A DNA stretch of 16,124 nucleotides from DASUME01 sp038257655 (GTDB lineage: Bacteria; Myxococcota_A; Polyangia; Polyangiales; DASUME01): NCBI GenBank assembly GCA_038257655.1, contig JBBSJC010000127.1, positions 1 to 16,124 of the forward strand, given 5' to 3'. Positions 1 through 7,457 of the stretch are shown here, piece after piece. The notes under the pieces were generated by a model. That model made no database searches and was not told the DNA's origin. It saw only the letters and a program-made list of their open reading frames with translations. The translations under genes and the position numbers were made by a program. The first letter of the stretch is position 1. Each line of letters starts with the position of its first letter.

Positions 1-2114
1 AAATCGACCGTGAGAAAGTCGCAGGTAGATAGCGTGCCGATGCGTGCGGCGAGAATGTGCAACGGAATGCAACCAAGATTGGCGACGTAGAGCAACGTGT
101 CGACGTCATCGAGCTGAAATAGCTCGGCTTCTTTACCGTCGCGCTCTTCCCACTGAACACGCACCGTACGCACCCAGGAGGGCGTGCCCTTCGGAGCATT
201 CCATTGGTAAAAGCTCTTACCTTCGATACCGTCAGGGTATCGTACGAGGATCACCGGCCGCTCACGCAGAAATGGTAAGATCGTCGGTGCAATCGCCTCG
301 TAGTACTTGCACAGGTCGCCCTTACTAAGTCCGTCTGCAGGCCAGAACACCTTCTTGGGATTGGTAATCTGCGTACGACGCCGCGCCGAAGTTGCTGCCG
401 GTTGCGCTGCCGCGGGTACAGCCGGGACACCGGGGGCAGCATGCGCGCTCATCTTCTCGAGCGGCTCGTGCGGCATCGCTGTGCACTCGCGGGGCGCCAC
501 ATCGGCGCGCAAGCCCTGAAACACTGGGTGGCGCAGATGGGCGTCATCGGTAAAGCCGAGATAGCGTACGTTCACCACGAGATCAGGCCTTACGAATACG
601 CGACCGAGAGGCGCCGGCAGCAGCTCGCCTACCACCGCTGTCTTCTGCACGCGCAGGGCTTGCAGCTGCTTGAGCAAAAGGTCCAGGGTAGCGTTGTCAA
701 AGCCGCTACCGACTTTGCCCCGCGAGACTAGCGCATCGCCCTCGTAGCTTGCGAGATCGAGGGCGCCGAGCGTGCGGCTCCCCTTGCCTTTGGTGTACCC
801 GACCACCACGAAGTCATCCTCGCGCTCGCACTTGATCTTGACCCAGTCGCGCGAGGGCTTGGGGCCGAATCGGTAAGGCCCATCAGCGCGCTTGGCGATC
901 AAGCCCTCAAGGCGCTGAGCGCGACAAAATGCATAGAGTGGCTCACCATCGCCTTCCAGGTGATCGAGCGATCGGATGAGACCACGCGGTGGCACCACCT
1001 GCTTGAGCAGCGTCTTGCGCGTCAGGAGCGGCAGGGCCGTCAAGTCCCTATCCCCGAGCGCGAGCAAATCGAAGGCGATGTAGTTGACCGGAACGGCTCG
1101 CATCGCACGCGCGATATCTCGAGGTTTGCTCGCCGTAAAGCGCTGCGCCAGGCGTTGGAAGTGTGGTTTGCCCGTCGCGTCAAACGCCACGATTTCGCCG
1201 TCGAGGATCACCCGTTCAAAAGGTAAGGCGCGTACGGCACGCACAATCTCGGGGTAATGGGCCGTTCCGGAGCGTCCCTTACGGTAATACAGCGCCACCT
1301 CATCGCCGCGTTTGTCCGCAAGGATGCGCACGCCGTCGAGCTTCAGCTCATAGAGCGTGCCCTTACTCTTGAGCTGACCGCCTTCACTCGCACACGCCAT
1401 CGGCACGAGCGAGCGGCCATCGAGCGCGCGCTGCTTGGCGCCCGCTTGCGTGGCTTGCGCTAGCAGCGTGGCTGCACGCTCCTTCGCGCAGGCAAGCTCG
1501 CCTACGCGTAAACCGGACAGCACGCTCTCGGGCGCCGCGTCGATCACGTGCGTGCCGGGCTTTTCATGGCCGTCCCGCTTTTTTATCAGCAGCCACTGGA
1601 TTTGTTTGCTCTGCTCACCCTTACGTCCGGAGGTGCGCACGAGTGCGAAGCGCCCGTGCAACTTGTGACCGTAGAGCTCGAAGTCGAGCTTACCTTTGTC
1701 GAGCCCGGCCTCGGCACTCTGCTCAAGAAAACGTGTGCTACCCAGGTCCCAGGCGATCATCGGGCCTGCGCCGTAGTTCGCATCTGGGATCACGCCCTCG
1801 TAGTCGAGATAGGCGAGTGGATGATCTTCGGTCTGGATCGCCAGACGCTTTTCCTCTGGATCCAGCGTCGGACCTCGCGGCACGGCAAAGCTCTTGAGTA
1901 CGCCCGCCACTTCCAGCCTCAGGTCGAAATGCCGATGGCTTGCGTCGTGCTCGTGGACCACGAAGGCGCCGCTCCAGGTCTGTCCAGCGACTTGACCATC
2001 TCCGGAGCTGACCAAAGGTTCAGGACTGAACGGCTCGTTGGTGCGCTGGGGGTCGCGCTTGGCTCGATATTTACCGAGCTTGTCTGGTTTGTCAGGCGAC
2101 ACCACGTCGATCAT
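1..2114 (-). CDS. ligD: ATP-dependent DNA ligase LigD (NHEJ), 3' end cut by window edge
   Basis: LigD processes and seals double-strand breaks together with Ku. I translated 704 codons from the ATG at 2114; an in-frame TAA lies directly upstream, and a short GAGG lies 3 bases before the start. The domain order is phosphoesterase, ligase, polymerase, as in Pseudomonas LigD. The phosphoesterase (about residues 50-190) carries HDASHRHFDLRLE, with His56, His62, Asp64 and Arg66 in the metal-site pattern, and later EDHPLAYLDYEG. The ligase has the nucleotidyl-transfer motif ELKLDGVR with Lys258 as the likely AMP-accepting lysine, DGEIVAFD near residue 305, and EGLIAKR plus KIKCER further on. The polymerase domain starts near residue 583 (ITNPKKVFWPADGLSKGD) and includes VRYPDGIEGKSFYQW. 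The window ends just before the expected polymerase DxD metal site, so polymerase activity cannot be judged. The family is usually about 800-900 residues, so roughly 100-200 residues are missing. Confidence 0.95.
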   Translation of the reverse strand, partial: MIDVVSPDKPDKLGKYRAKRDPQRTNEPFSPEPLVSSGDGQVAGQTWSGAFVVHEHDASHRHFDLRLEVAGVLKSFAVPRGPTLDPEEKRLAIQTEDHPLAYLDYEGVIPDANYGAGPMIAWDLGSTRFLEQSAEAGLDKGKLDFELYGHKLHGRFALVRTSGRKGEQSKQIQWLLIKKRDGHEKPGTHVIDAAPESVLSGLRVGELACAKERAATLLAQATQAGAKQRALDGRSLVPMACASEGGQLKSKGTLYELKLDGVRILADKRGDEVALYYRKGRSGTAHYPEIVRAVRALPFERVILDGEIVAFDATGKPHFQRLAQRFTASKPRDIARAMRAVPVNYIAFDLLALGDRDLTALPLLTRKTLLKQVVPPRGLIRSLDHLEGDGEPLYAFCRAQRLEGLIAKRADGPYRFGPKPSRDWVKIKCEREDDFVVVGYTKGKGSRTLGALDLASYEGDALVSRGKVGSGFDNATLDLLLKQLQALRVQKTAVVGELLPAPLGRVFVRPDLVVNVRYLGFTDDAHLRHPVFQGLRADVAPRECTAMPHEPLEKMSAHAAPGVPAVPAAAQPAATSARRRTQITNPKKVFWPADGLSKGDLCKYYEAIAPTILPFLRERPVILVRYPDGIEGKSFYQWNAPKGTPSWVRTVRVQWEERDGKEAELFQLDDVDTLLYVANLGCIPLHILAARIGTLSTCDFLTVD

Positions 2115-2151
2115 TTACCTCGGGGCGATGCCGCGATCTATCCTTCGTTTC

Positions 2152-3012
2152 ATGGCTGCACGTGCAACCGGCTCGACGACGATCTCGTTTGGCCTCGTCT
2201 CGATCCCGATCAAGATTTTCACGGCGACGAGCTCGGAGAGCGTCAGCTTCAACATGCTGCACAAGGAGTGCGGCACGCGGGTGAAGCAACAGCTGTCGTG
2301 TCCGACCCACGACCGAGTCATCGAACGAGACGACACGGTGAAGGGCTTCGAAGTAGCCAAGGGCCAATACGTCACGTTCTCGAACGAGGAGCTGCGCCTG
2401 CTAGAGGCTGAACGCACCAACACCATCGACATCGTCGAATTCGTACCCGCCCCCAGTGTGGACTTCGTTCAGATCGAAAAGACGAGCTACCTCGGGCCCG
2501 ACAAGGGCGGCCATAAAGCTTACACATTGCTCGGCCATGCCATGCGGCATTCTGAGGTTGTGGCCATCGGCCGCTATAACGCGCGCGGCAAGAGCTACGT
2601 CGTGATGATTCGGCCCTACGAGAAGGGTCTAGCGCTGCACCAGTTGTTTTACGCCGATGAGGTGCGCTCATTTTCGGAGGTGGAGATCGGACAGGACGTA
2701 CGCTTTTCACCGGTAGAGGAAGAGCTCGCGCAAAAGCTGATCGAGCAGCTACGCACCGAGGGCTTCATGCCTGAGCGTTACCGCGACGAGTACAGCGACC
2801 GCGTGCGCCAGGCGGCCGAGCAAAAGGCGGCGGGGCTTGAGATCACGAGCGCACCTGAGCAACCGGCTGCGCAAATCATCGATCTATTTGAAGCGCTCAA
2901 GCGCAGCCTCGAGCCAGGCGCCGTCGCCATCCCTGAGCGTATGGTCAAGGGTCCGAAAAAGACCGAGCCAGAGCAGCAAACGACGAAGAAAAAGAAGGGT
3001 GCGACTGGCTGA
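2152..3012 (+). CDS. ku: Ku protein (bacterial NHEJ)
   Basis: Homodimeric bacterial Ku binds broken DNA ends and recruits LigD. The 286-residue product starts MAARATGSTTISFGLVSIPI, the typical Ku opening, and continues with VSFNMLHKECGTRVKQ and later KSYVVMIRPYEKGLALHQL; all belong to the Ku core fold. The tail (about residues 265-286) is lysine-rich, as in many bacterial Ku proteins, where such tails affect DNA binding. I chose the ATG at 2152 because Ku homology begins there. In-frame starts at 2128 and 2038 exist, but the 2038 start would run into the divergent ligD. No good Shine-Dalgarno sequence precedes 2128 or 2152. The gene is divergent from ligD, and its stop lies 12 bp from the end of the convergent gene at 3025. 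Its length is normal for the family. Confidence 0.95.
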   Translation: MAARATGSTTISFGLVSIPIKIFTATSSESVSFNMLHKECGTRVKQQLSCPTHDRVIERDDTVKGFEVAKGQYVTFSNEELRLLEAERTNTIDIVEFVPAPSVDFVQIEKTSYLGPDKGGHKAYTLLGHAMRHSEVVAIGRYNARGKSYVVMIRPYEKGLALHQLFYADEVRSFSEVEIGQDVRFSPVEEELAQKLIEQLRTEGFMPERYRDEYSDRVRQAAEQKAAGLEITSAPEQPAAQIIDLFEALKRSLEPGAVAIPERMVKGPKKTEPEQQTTKKKKGATG

Positions 3013-3024
3013 CGTCTACGAGGC

Positions 3025-3663
3025 CTAACGGCGCACCGCGCTGAAGCCCACGGACAGCTTCACGTTCGCTTGCTGCAACGCAACCTTAGTGTCTTCTGCC
3101 GGCATCAGGCACGCTGCGGACAACATGCTTACGGCGCGCCCTCCGCTCAACGCGACGGCACGCCAGCTCTTCGAGTCTGCTGAGCCGTGGCTCTCGATTC
3201 GTGCATGGGCGAGGGATCCCTTGCTCAAACGGCAGGTGTCTGCGCCCTCGCCGAGTAGCGAGATCACGAGCGTGTCGCCATCGTCTTCGATCGCGCCCAT
3301 GCGGTTGGTAAGCTGAAGCTCGGTATCGAGTGCCTCGTTCGGACAGACGAGCTCCGGGCGGCTGCAATCGACGTGCAGGGCAAGCTCACTGCCGGCATCG
3401 TGCAAATGCGCCGTGCCGCCCTCGCCAGGCACACGGGCGCGATAGGTCTGCCCACCCAAGGTGACCTCGACATCGATCACATCTTCGTAGGCGACGTCCC
3501 AGACGCCGGCTAGATCGGGTCTTAAGCCCTGTGCTCGACTTCGACCGCAGCCGCTGATCTCGAAGAACGTGAGCGCTGCAAGCATCAGGCACAATACGCA
3601 ATAGACAACGCTGAAGCGCGACCAAGACGGGGGCATGCTCGAGCGACGCTGCTTGCCGGCCAT
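3025..3663 (-). CDS. Putative lipoprotein, unknown function
   Basis: I do not recognise a family. The 212-residue product has a basic start (KQRR), a hydrophobic stretch at about residues 17-34 and a lipobox-like ISGC with Cys39, so it is probably an exported lipoprotein. The mature part begins LRPDLAGVWDVAYEDVIDVEV, a beta-rich pattern sometimes seen in small lipoproteins that start with a 'GxW' strand. Four cysteines lie in the mature part beyond the lipid-attachment site (HVDC, LVC, DTC, AAC) and could form two disulfides. The start is uncertain: the ATG at 3663 gives the best signal peptide, a GTG at 3687 is in frame upstream and an ATG at 3636 is downstream; none has a clear ribosome site. 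It converges on ku and diverges from the oxidoreductase at 3799. Nothing in its context suggests a role. Confidence 0.7.
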   Translation of the reverse strand: MAGKQRRSSMPPSWSRFSVVYCVLCLMLAALTFFEISGCGRSRAQGLRPDLAGVWDVAYEDVIDVEVTLGGQTYRARVPGEGGTAHLHDAGSELALHVDCSRPELVCPNEALDTELQLTNRMGAIEDDGDTLVISLLGEGADTCRLSKGSLAHARIESHGSADSKSWRAVALSGGRAVSMLSAACLMPAEDTKVALQQANVKLSVGFSAVRR

Positions 3664-3687
3664 CGCTTCAACGGTCACCCCAAGCAC

Positions 3688-3798
3688 ACGTCACGGTGAC
3701 TCAGTTGTCATAGCTTCTTCGTAGCTGCCCCGCGCCGGTGGCCCCTCGAGCTTGTGCCATACTCACGCGGCTTTACCTTGCGCTGTTAGGAGCGTTGC
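3688..3798. promoter_or_regulatory. Divergent intergenic region with an 11-bp inverted repeat
   Basis: This 111-bp gap separates the divergent lipoprotein and oxidoreductase genes and must hold at least the promoter of the latter. I could not pick a convincing sigma-70 pair. At 3690-3700 there is an inverted repeat GTCAC-g-GTGAC, close to the lipoprotein start, which could be an operator or chance. A Shine-Dalgarno AGGAG lies at 3788-3792, six bases before the ATG at 3799. Confidence 0.4.
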
Positions 3799-4857
3799 AT
3801 GTCTAGGATCTATCGCGTCGCTGCTATTGGGACGGCGTGGGCTGCACAGTCGCCCTTGCCTGCTTTGTCGAGTCATCCGCGCACCGAGCTAGTCGCGATT
3901 TGCAGTGCGCGTATGGAGCGCGTGCAGGAAGCAGCCGACAAGTTTGGCGCACCGCACGCTTTCGATGACTACGAAAAGATGATTCGCGTTGTCGATCCCG
4001 ACCTTGTGTACGTGGGCGGCCCGGTGGGCCTGCACAAGCCGATGGTGCTGGCCGCGGCGCGCGCGGGAAAACAGGTGATCTGCGAAAAGCCGCTGGCGGT
4101 CGATGCCCTGGAAGGTGCCGAGATGTTGGCGGCGGTTGAAGCCAAGAACCTCGCCCATGCAGTGACGTTCACAATGCGCTCATTTCCCGCGCCCGCGCGC
4201 GTGAAAGCCCTTATCGACGCGGGCACCGTGGGCGACATCCGGCACATCAACGTCGCCTTTTGGTTTTCGATCCCGCCCGAGGTACCGCGTACTTACGGTT
4301 GGCTGAACGACGCGAGCAAAGGTGGCGGCATGCTGAACGCGATGGGCAGCCACTACATCGATCTTACCCGTCACTTCGCCGGTGAATTCGCGCGCGTCAG
4401 CGGCGAGACGCGCACCTGGCTCAGCGAGCTGCCCGACGAACATGGTAAGATGCGAGCCATCACCGCAGACGACAGCTTCGTGATGACGGCCACGCTCAAG
4501 AGTGGCGCACTTCTGAGCATGCACATGTCGAGCGAGGCGTCCGTCGGCAGCGGCACGCGTTTCGAGATCTACGGCAGCGAGGGCACGATCGTCATGGACA
4601 ATTCAGACTCCGTGCGCGTCTCGATCAAAGGCGATCAAACGCTCACGGAGGTCGCGATCGGCGCGCCGACGTTCAGCGCGGATGCAGCGCGCTGTAAGGT
4701 GCCGCGCTTTGGCCAGCTGATCTCGGATTGCGTGACATGGATCGAAACCGGCAAGCGTAGCTCGCCCAACATGCTCGACGCCCTACGGTGTCAACAAGTG
4801 ATCGATGGCCTGCGCGCAGCATCGCGCGACGGCATCGTCACGCAACTTGAGAGTTGA
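3799..4857 (+). CDS. Gfo/Idh/MocA-family NAD(P)-dependent oxidoreductase
   Basis: This family oxidises or reduces sugars, inositols and related polyols using NAD(P); the substrate cannot be read from sequence. The 352-residue product has an N-terminal Rossmann fold (YRVAAIGTAWAAQSPLPAL, then ELVAICSARMERV) and the family signature CEKPLAVD with Lys97, which normally contacts cofactor and substrate. The C-terminal alpha/beta domain has GGGMLNAMGSHYIDLTRH; His185, Asp188 and His192 fit the GxHxxD pattern. One oddity is the nucleotide loop, G11-T-A13-W: the second glycine of the usual GxG is alanine. The start at 3799 is supported by AGGAG six bases upstream. Length is typical. It stands alone between a divergent and a convergent gene, so there is no operon context to suggest a pathway. 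Confidence 0.9.
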   Translation: MSRIYRVAAIGTAWAAQSPLPALSSHPRTELVAICSARMERVQEAADKFGAPHAFDDYEKMIRVVDPDLVYVGGPVGLHKPMVLAAARAGKQVICEKPLAVDALEGAEMLAAVEAKNLAHAVTFTMRSFPAPARVKALIDAGTVGDIRHINVAFWFSIPPEVPRTYGWLNDASKGGGMLNAMGSHYIDLTRHFAGEFARVSGETRTWLSELPDEHGKMRAITADDSFVMTATLKSGALLSMHMSSEASVGSGTRFEIYGSEGTIVMDNSDSVRVSIKGDQTLTEVAIGAPTFSADAARCKVPRFGQLISDCVTWIETGKRSSPNMLDALRCQQVIDGLRAASRDGIVTQLES

Positions 4858-4962
4858 CCATGAAGAACTCGAAGCCGGCCCTTGATCCTCCGCCTGAGCC
4901 CGTGGTGTGCGTGTCCACCGCGCACATGGACCGAGCGGCACAAGCGTCCCGCAACAGCGAGC

Positions 4963-5649
4963 TCAATTGGAGCGCCCGATCGGATAGGGCACATGTTGTA
5001 CGGGCACGGTGGGGCTGGGCTTGGGTGCGATGCGCCGCAGGCGCGCCGGGGCGGGGCGGGTGGTAAGCGTCTGGTCGAACACGACGATCTCATCGCGGTC
5101 GGTTACGTGCACCTCGCGGACTGGAAACTGCGGCAATAGCTTCGGCGCGCCCGTAGTATCCAGGCTCAGTCGCAGATCCGTTTCGGGGGCGCGCTGTAGG
5201 ACGACGTGGGCGGTTCCATCGGCTGCAATCTTGGCCACCGGCGCGCCGTCGGCGCGAAGCGTAAGCCCCTCACCGCCGGGTGCACGCACCACGACGCTCA
5301 ACGTGCGCAGCTTGGGCGCACAGACCATGCGCAGGGTGAGTGGCGCTTTCTGACTGTCTGCCCGCGATAGCGCAACGCTTCGCGCCTCGGCGTCGCGATA
5401 GGCGTCAGGGCACTGCGCCTTGAGTCGCACGCGTGCTCGCTTTTCAGCCTGGACGATGACGCGCGCGTGACCTGCTTCGTTCGTGGTCGCAATCGGCGTG
5501 TCGTCGACGAGGACGGCGATGCCACTTAACGGCCGCCCCTGATCGTCAGCCACGTAAACCGCGACGGAGGCTTCGCGGGATGCTGCTACCTCTGTGCAGC
5601 CCGCGAGGAAAGCCAGAACAAACGGCAACGTGATTGCGATCATGGACAT
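4963..5649 (-). CDS. Putative lipoprotein with carboxypeptidase-regulatory-like (Ig-like) domain, end of Tad operon
   Basis: The 228-residue product has a short hydrophobic leader and lipobox, AFLAGC with Cys18, so it should be lipid-anchored. Residues about 28-75 (SVAVYVADDQGRPLSGIAVLV, then TTNEAGHARVIV) match the style of carboxypeptidase-regulatory-like or PEGA-type beta-sandwich domains. A second beta-rich segment at about 115-200 has a similar pattern (LTLRADGAPVAKIAADGTAHVVL). I chose the ATG at 5649 because AAGGAG lies 8 bases upstream; the in-frame ATG at 5643 makes an ATGA junction with the previous gene but would be 14 bases from that site. It is the last gene of the Tad operon. 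A lipoprotein in a pilus locus could help secretin assembly (pilotin-like) or anchor the pilus; this is inference from position only. Confidence 0.8.
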   Translation of the reverse strand: MSMIAITLPFVLAFLAGCTEVAASREASVAVYVADDQGRPLSGIAVLVDDTPIATTNEAGHARVIVQAEKRARVRLKAQCPDAYRDAEARSVALSRADSQKAPLTLRMVCAPKLRTLSVVVRAPGGEGLTLRADGAPVAKIAADGTAHVVLQRAPETDLRLSLDTTGAPKLLPQFPVREVHVTDRDEIVVFDQTLTTRPAPARLRRIAPKPSPTVPVQHVPYPIGRSN

Positions 5650-6347
5650 GAGCCTGGCTCCTTGTCACAGCGTGAGAGTTCGCGTTCGAGCTGAGTGACC
5701 AACGCTGCGAAGCTCGGTTCAGAGGGTTGATCGAGGGCCAGCGCGCGATAGGCATCGAGAGCTTCGCGCTCCCTGCCAGCGAGCAGCAGGTCGACGGCCG
5801 CGCGCCGCGAGGGTGGCTGAGTGTTCACGATCGGCGACGCGGGTTGGGTGTCTCGCTTTCCAGGATTCGCAGGCCGCGACGGTTGAGGTTCGGGCGCGAC
5901 CTGGGTCGCGGGAGCCGACTTGGCCGAAACGTTCGAAGGCGGTGGTGGACGCAACCCCACCCACCACGCGCAGCCAGCCACGAGCATGCCAATCCCGATG
6001 CGGGTCACGAGCGCACGAGACCTCACATTGAGCGACGCCACACGGGCTGTCTCTACCTTACTTTCATGGGAGCTCGATCTAACCTTGCCCGGCGCCTGAA
6101 TCTCGAGCTGTGTGGCTGGCTCCGCTAATCGTACCGGCTCCGCTAATCGTACCGGCTCCGCTGATCGTACCGGCTCCGCTGATCGTACCGGCTCCGCTGA
6201 TCGTACCGGCTCCGCCGGGCGGGGTCGCCACACCGTGGTCTTGGGCTCCGCCTGCACCGGGCTCGGTGCCGAGTCGTCGAGGCCGCGCAGCGCCTGCGCT
6301 AGCTCCGCGCGTGATAGGTGCCGTGTTTTGGGTTCCTGCGGGCTCAT
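5640..6347 (-). CDS. Tad-locus single-pass membrane protein with hexapeptide tandem repeat
   Basis: No family recognised. The 235-residue product starts MSPQEPKTRHLSRAELAQAL. Residues about 46-76 are a tandem array of the hexapeptide EPVRSA/EPVRLA, encoded by an 18-bp DNA repeat. One transmembrane helix lies at about 114-132 (VTRIGIGMLVAGCAWWVG). It is followed by a Pro/Ala/Ser-rich linker and a C-terminal helical hairpin at about 180-225 (AAVDLLLAGREREALDAY) that looks like one TPR-type repeat. The probable topology is repeat segment in the cytoplasm and hairpin in the periplasm, going by the basic residues before the helix. The start at 6347 overlaps the stop of the ATPase gene as ATGA, and GGAG lies about 8 bases upstream. 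Its end overlaps the lipoprotein start. Position suggests a role in pilus assembly next to the second ATPase. Confidence 0.8.
   Translation of the reverse strand: MSPQEPKTRHLSRAELAQALRGLDDSAPSPVQAEPKTTVWRPRPAEPVRSAEPVRSAEPVRSAEPVRLAEPVRLAEPATQLEIQAPGKVRSSSHESKVETARVASLNVRSRALVTRIGIGMLVAGCAWWVGLRPPPPSNVSAKSAPATQVAPEPQPSRPANPGKRDTQPASPIVNTQPPSRRAAVDLLLAGREREALDAYRALALDQPSEPSFAALVTQLERELSRCDKEPGSCP
6118..6215. repeat. 18-bp tandem repeat, 5 copies plus an 8-bp partial copy
   Basis: Five contiguous 18-bp units (6118-6135, 6136-6153, 6154-6171, 6172-6189, 6190-6207) share the form GGCTCCGCTRATCGTACC, followed by a partial unit to 6215. The first two copies have A and the last three G at the variable base. 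Because 18 is a multiple of three, the array stays open in several frames; in the minus-strand gene it encodes EPVRLA (TTA) or EPVRSA (TCA). Near-perfect identity suggests recent expansion by slippage or unequal crossing-over. Confidence 0.95.
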
Positions 6348-7456
6348 GCAAGTTTCTCCGCGCGGGCGCGCGCCGCTTTCAGCATGCCGGTTGGAAGAAC
6401 CTGACCTTCTCGCTCGAGCTTGCCTGCACAACGCGGTAGATATCCGGTCGGGCGCAGCAGACCGACGTGGTCAGGGCGTGCTCCGTGTCGCTCGTACAGG
6501 TCGCGCAGGGCGTAGTCTCCTGCGGCATCCAGACCGCGCACTTCGCTTATCTGACTCACCACGCGCGCGCCGCTGCGCAAGCGATCGACCTGCACCACGA
6601 TGTCGACCGCCGACGCGATCTGGGCGCGCAGTGCACGCAATGGAAGCTCCAGATCGGTCATCAGCGCCATCGTCTCTAGGCGTCCCAACGCATCGACAGG
6701 GTGGCTTGCATGCAAAGTCGACAGGCAGCCGCCGTGGCCCGAGGTCATGGCTTGGATCAAGTCCAGCGCCGCCCCATCTCTAATCTCCCCCACGACAACG
6801 CGGTCGGGTCGCATGCGTAAGGTGGCTCGAAATAGATCACGAATGCTGATCGCCCCCTTGCCACGCGCATCAGCGGGACGCGCCTCCAGTCGCACGACGT
6901 GGTCCCCTCGTGGCTGAAGCTCTCGGGCGTCTTCGAGCACGACCACGCGTTCGCCCTCAGGAATGAACGAGCTAAGCACGTTCAAGAGCGACGTTTTGCC
7001 GGTGCCGGTGCCGCCAGACACGATCAAGTTCTGCTTGGCCGCGACCAGCGCCTGGAGCAGACTCGCGCTGTCGTGATCGAGGGAGCCAAGCTCGATCAGA
7101 CGCTCGATGCTGAGCATGTCCTGACTGAAGCGCCGGATCGCCACGTGGGCACCGCGCATCGCGACAGGACTCAGCACCGCCTCCACGCGTGACCCGTCCG
7201 GCATGCGAGCCTCCAAAATTGGGTGTTCCGCATCGAGCGGGCGGCCGACGTACTGGGCCAGTAAGCGTAAGGGTGCGATCAGAGCATCGTCGCTTGAGAA
7301 GCGGGCCTGAGTGCGCTCGATACGTCCGTTACGCTCAACGAAGACTTCGTCGGGGCCGTTGATCATGATCTCGCTGACGCTGCGGTCTTCGAGGTAGCTG
7401 CGCACCGGATGCAAAAGCTCGCGTAAGGTGTGGATGTAGACGCTCTCAGGTACCAT
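6344..7456 (-). CDS. cpaF: Second CpaF/TadA-type secretion ATPase (no FHA domain)
   Basis: This GspE/VirB11-superfamily ATPase would energise Tad pilus extension or retraction at the inner membrane. The 370-residue product has the CpaF N-terminal domain (SEIMINGPDEVFVERNGRIE; PDGSRVEAVLSP). Walker A is GGTGTGKT at residues 148-155 with Lys154. Asp-box residues follow in VVVLEDARELQ, Walker B is RMRPDRVVVGEIRDG with Glu224, and the His box is SGHGGCLSTLHASHP. All key motifs are intact. I chose the ATG at 7456 because GAGGAG (on the minus strand, at 7464-7469) lies 7 bases upstream and homology begins there; a longer open frame to 7621 lacks support. It starts one base after the previous stop and overlaps the next gene by ATGA. 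It is clearly diverged from the FHA-linked ATPase upstream, so it is a paralogue rather than a recent duplicate. Confidence 0.93.
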   Translation of the reverse strand: MVPESVYIHTLRELLHPVRSYLEDRSVSEIMINGPDEVFVERNGRIERTQARFSSDDALIAPLRLLAQYVGRPLDAEHPILEARMPDGSRVEAVLSPVAMRGAHVAIRRFSQDMLSIERLIELGSLDHDSASLLQALVAAKQNLIVSGGTGTGKTSLLNVLSSFIPEGERVVVLEDARELQPRGDHVVRLEARPADARGKGAISIRDLFRATLRMRPDRVVVGEIRDGAALDLIQAMTSGHGGCLSTLHASHPVDALGRLETMALMTDLELPLRALRAQIASAVDIVVQVDRLRSGARVVSQISEVRGLDAAGDYALRDLYERHGARPDHVGLLRPTGYLPRCAGKLEREGQVLPTGMLKAARARAEKLA

Positions 7457-7457
7457 G

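Noticed and set aside
207..222. Palindrome-like GGTAAAAGCTCTTACC as a regulatory site
   Set aside because: It lies within the conserved GKSFYQ coding segment of the LigD polymerase domain, so the symmetry is most likely incidental.
2038..2151. N-terminal extension of Ku to the start at 2038
   Set aside because: The extra residues are antisense to the start of ligD and lie outside Ku homology, which begins at the ATG at 2152.
1548..2411. Long plus-strand open frame opposite ligD
   Set aside because: It lies antisense to a frame with clear LigD phosphoesterase motifs and overlaps the start of ku; no recognisable domain.
4858..4962. Intrinsic terminator between the convergent oxidoreductase and lipoprotein genes
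   Set aside because: Only a weak imperfect stem (GTGTGCG with CGCGCAC) is visible and no run of T follows on either strand.
4854..5066. Small plus-strand frame directly after the oxidoreductase
   Set aside because: It overlaps the convergent lipoprotein by about 100 bp, has no clear ribosome site and no recognisable pattern; a real small gene cannot be fully excluded.
6118..6215. Repeat array as a CRISPR
   Set aside because: Units are contiguous with no spacers, and they stay in frame within a coding gene.
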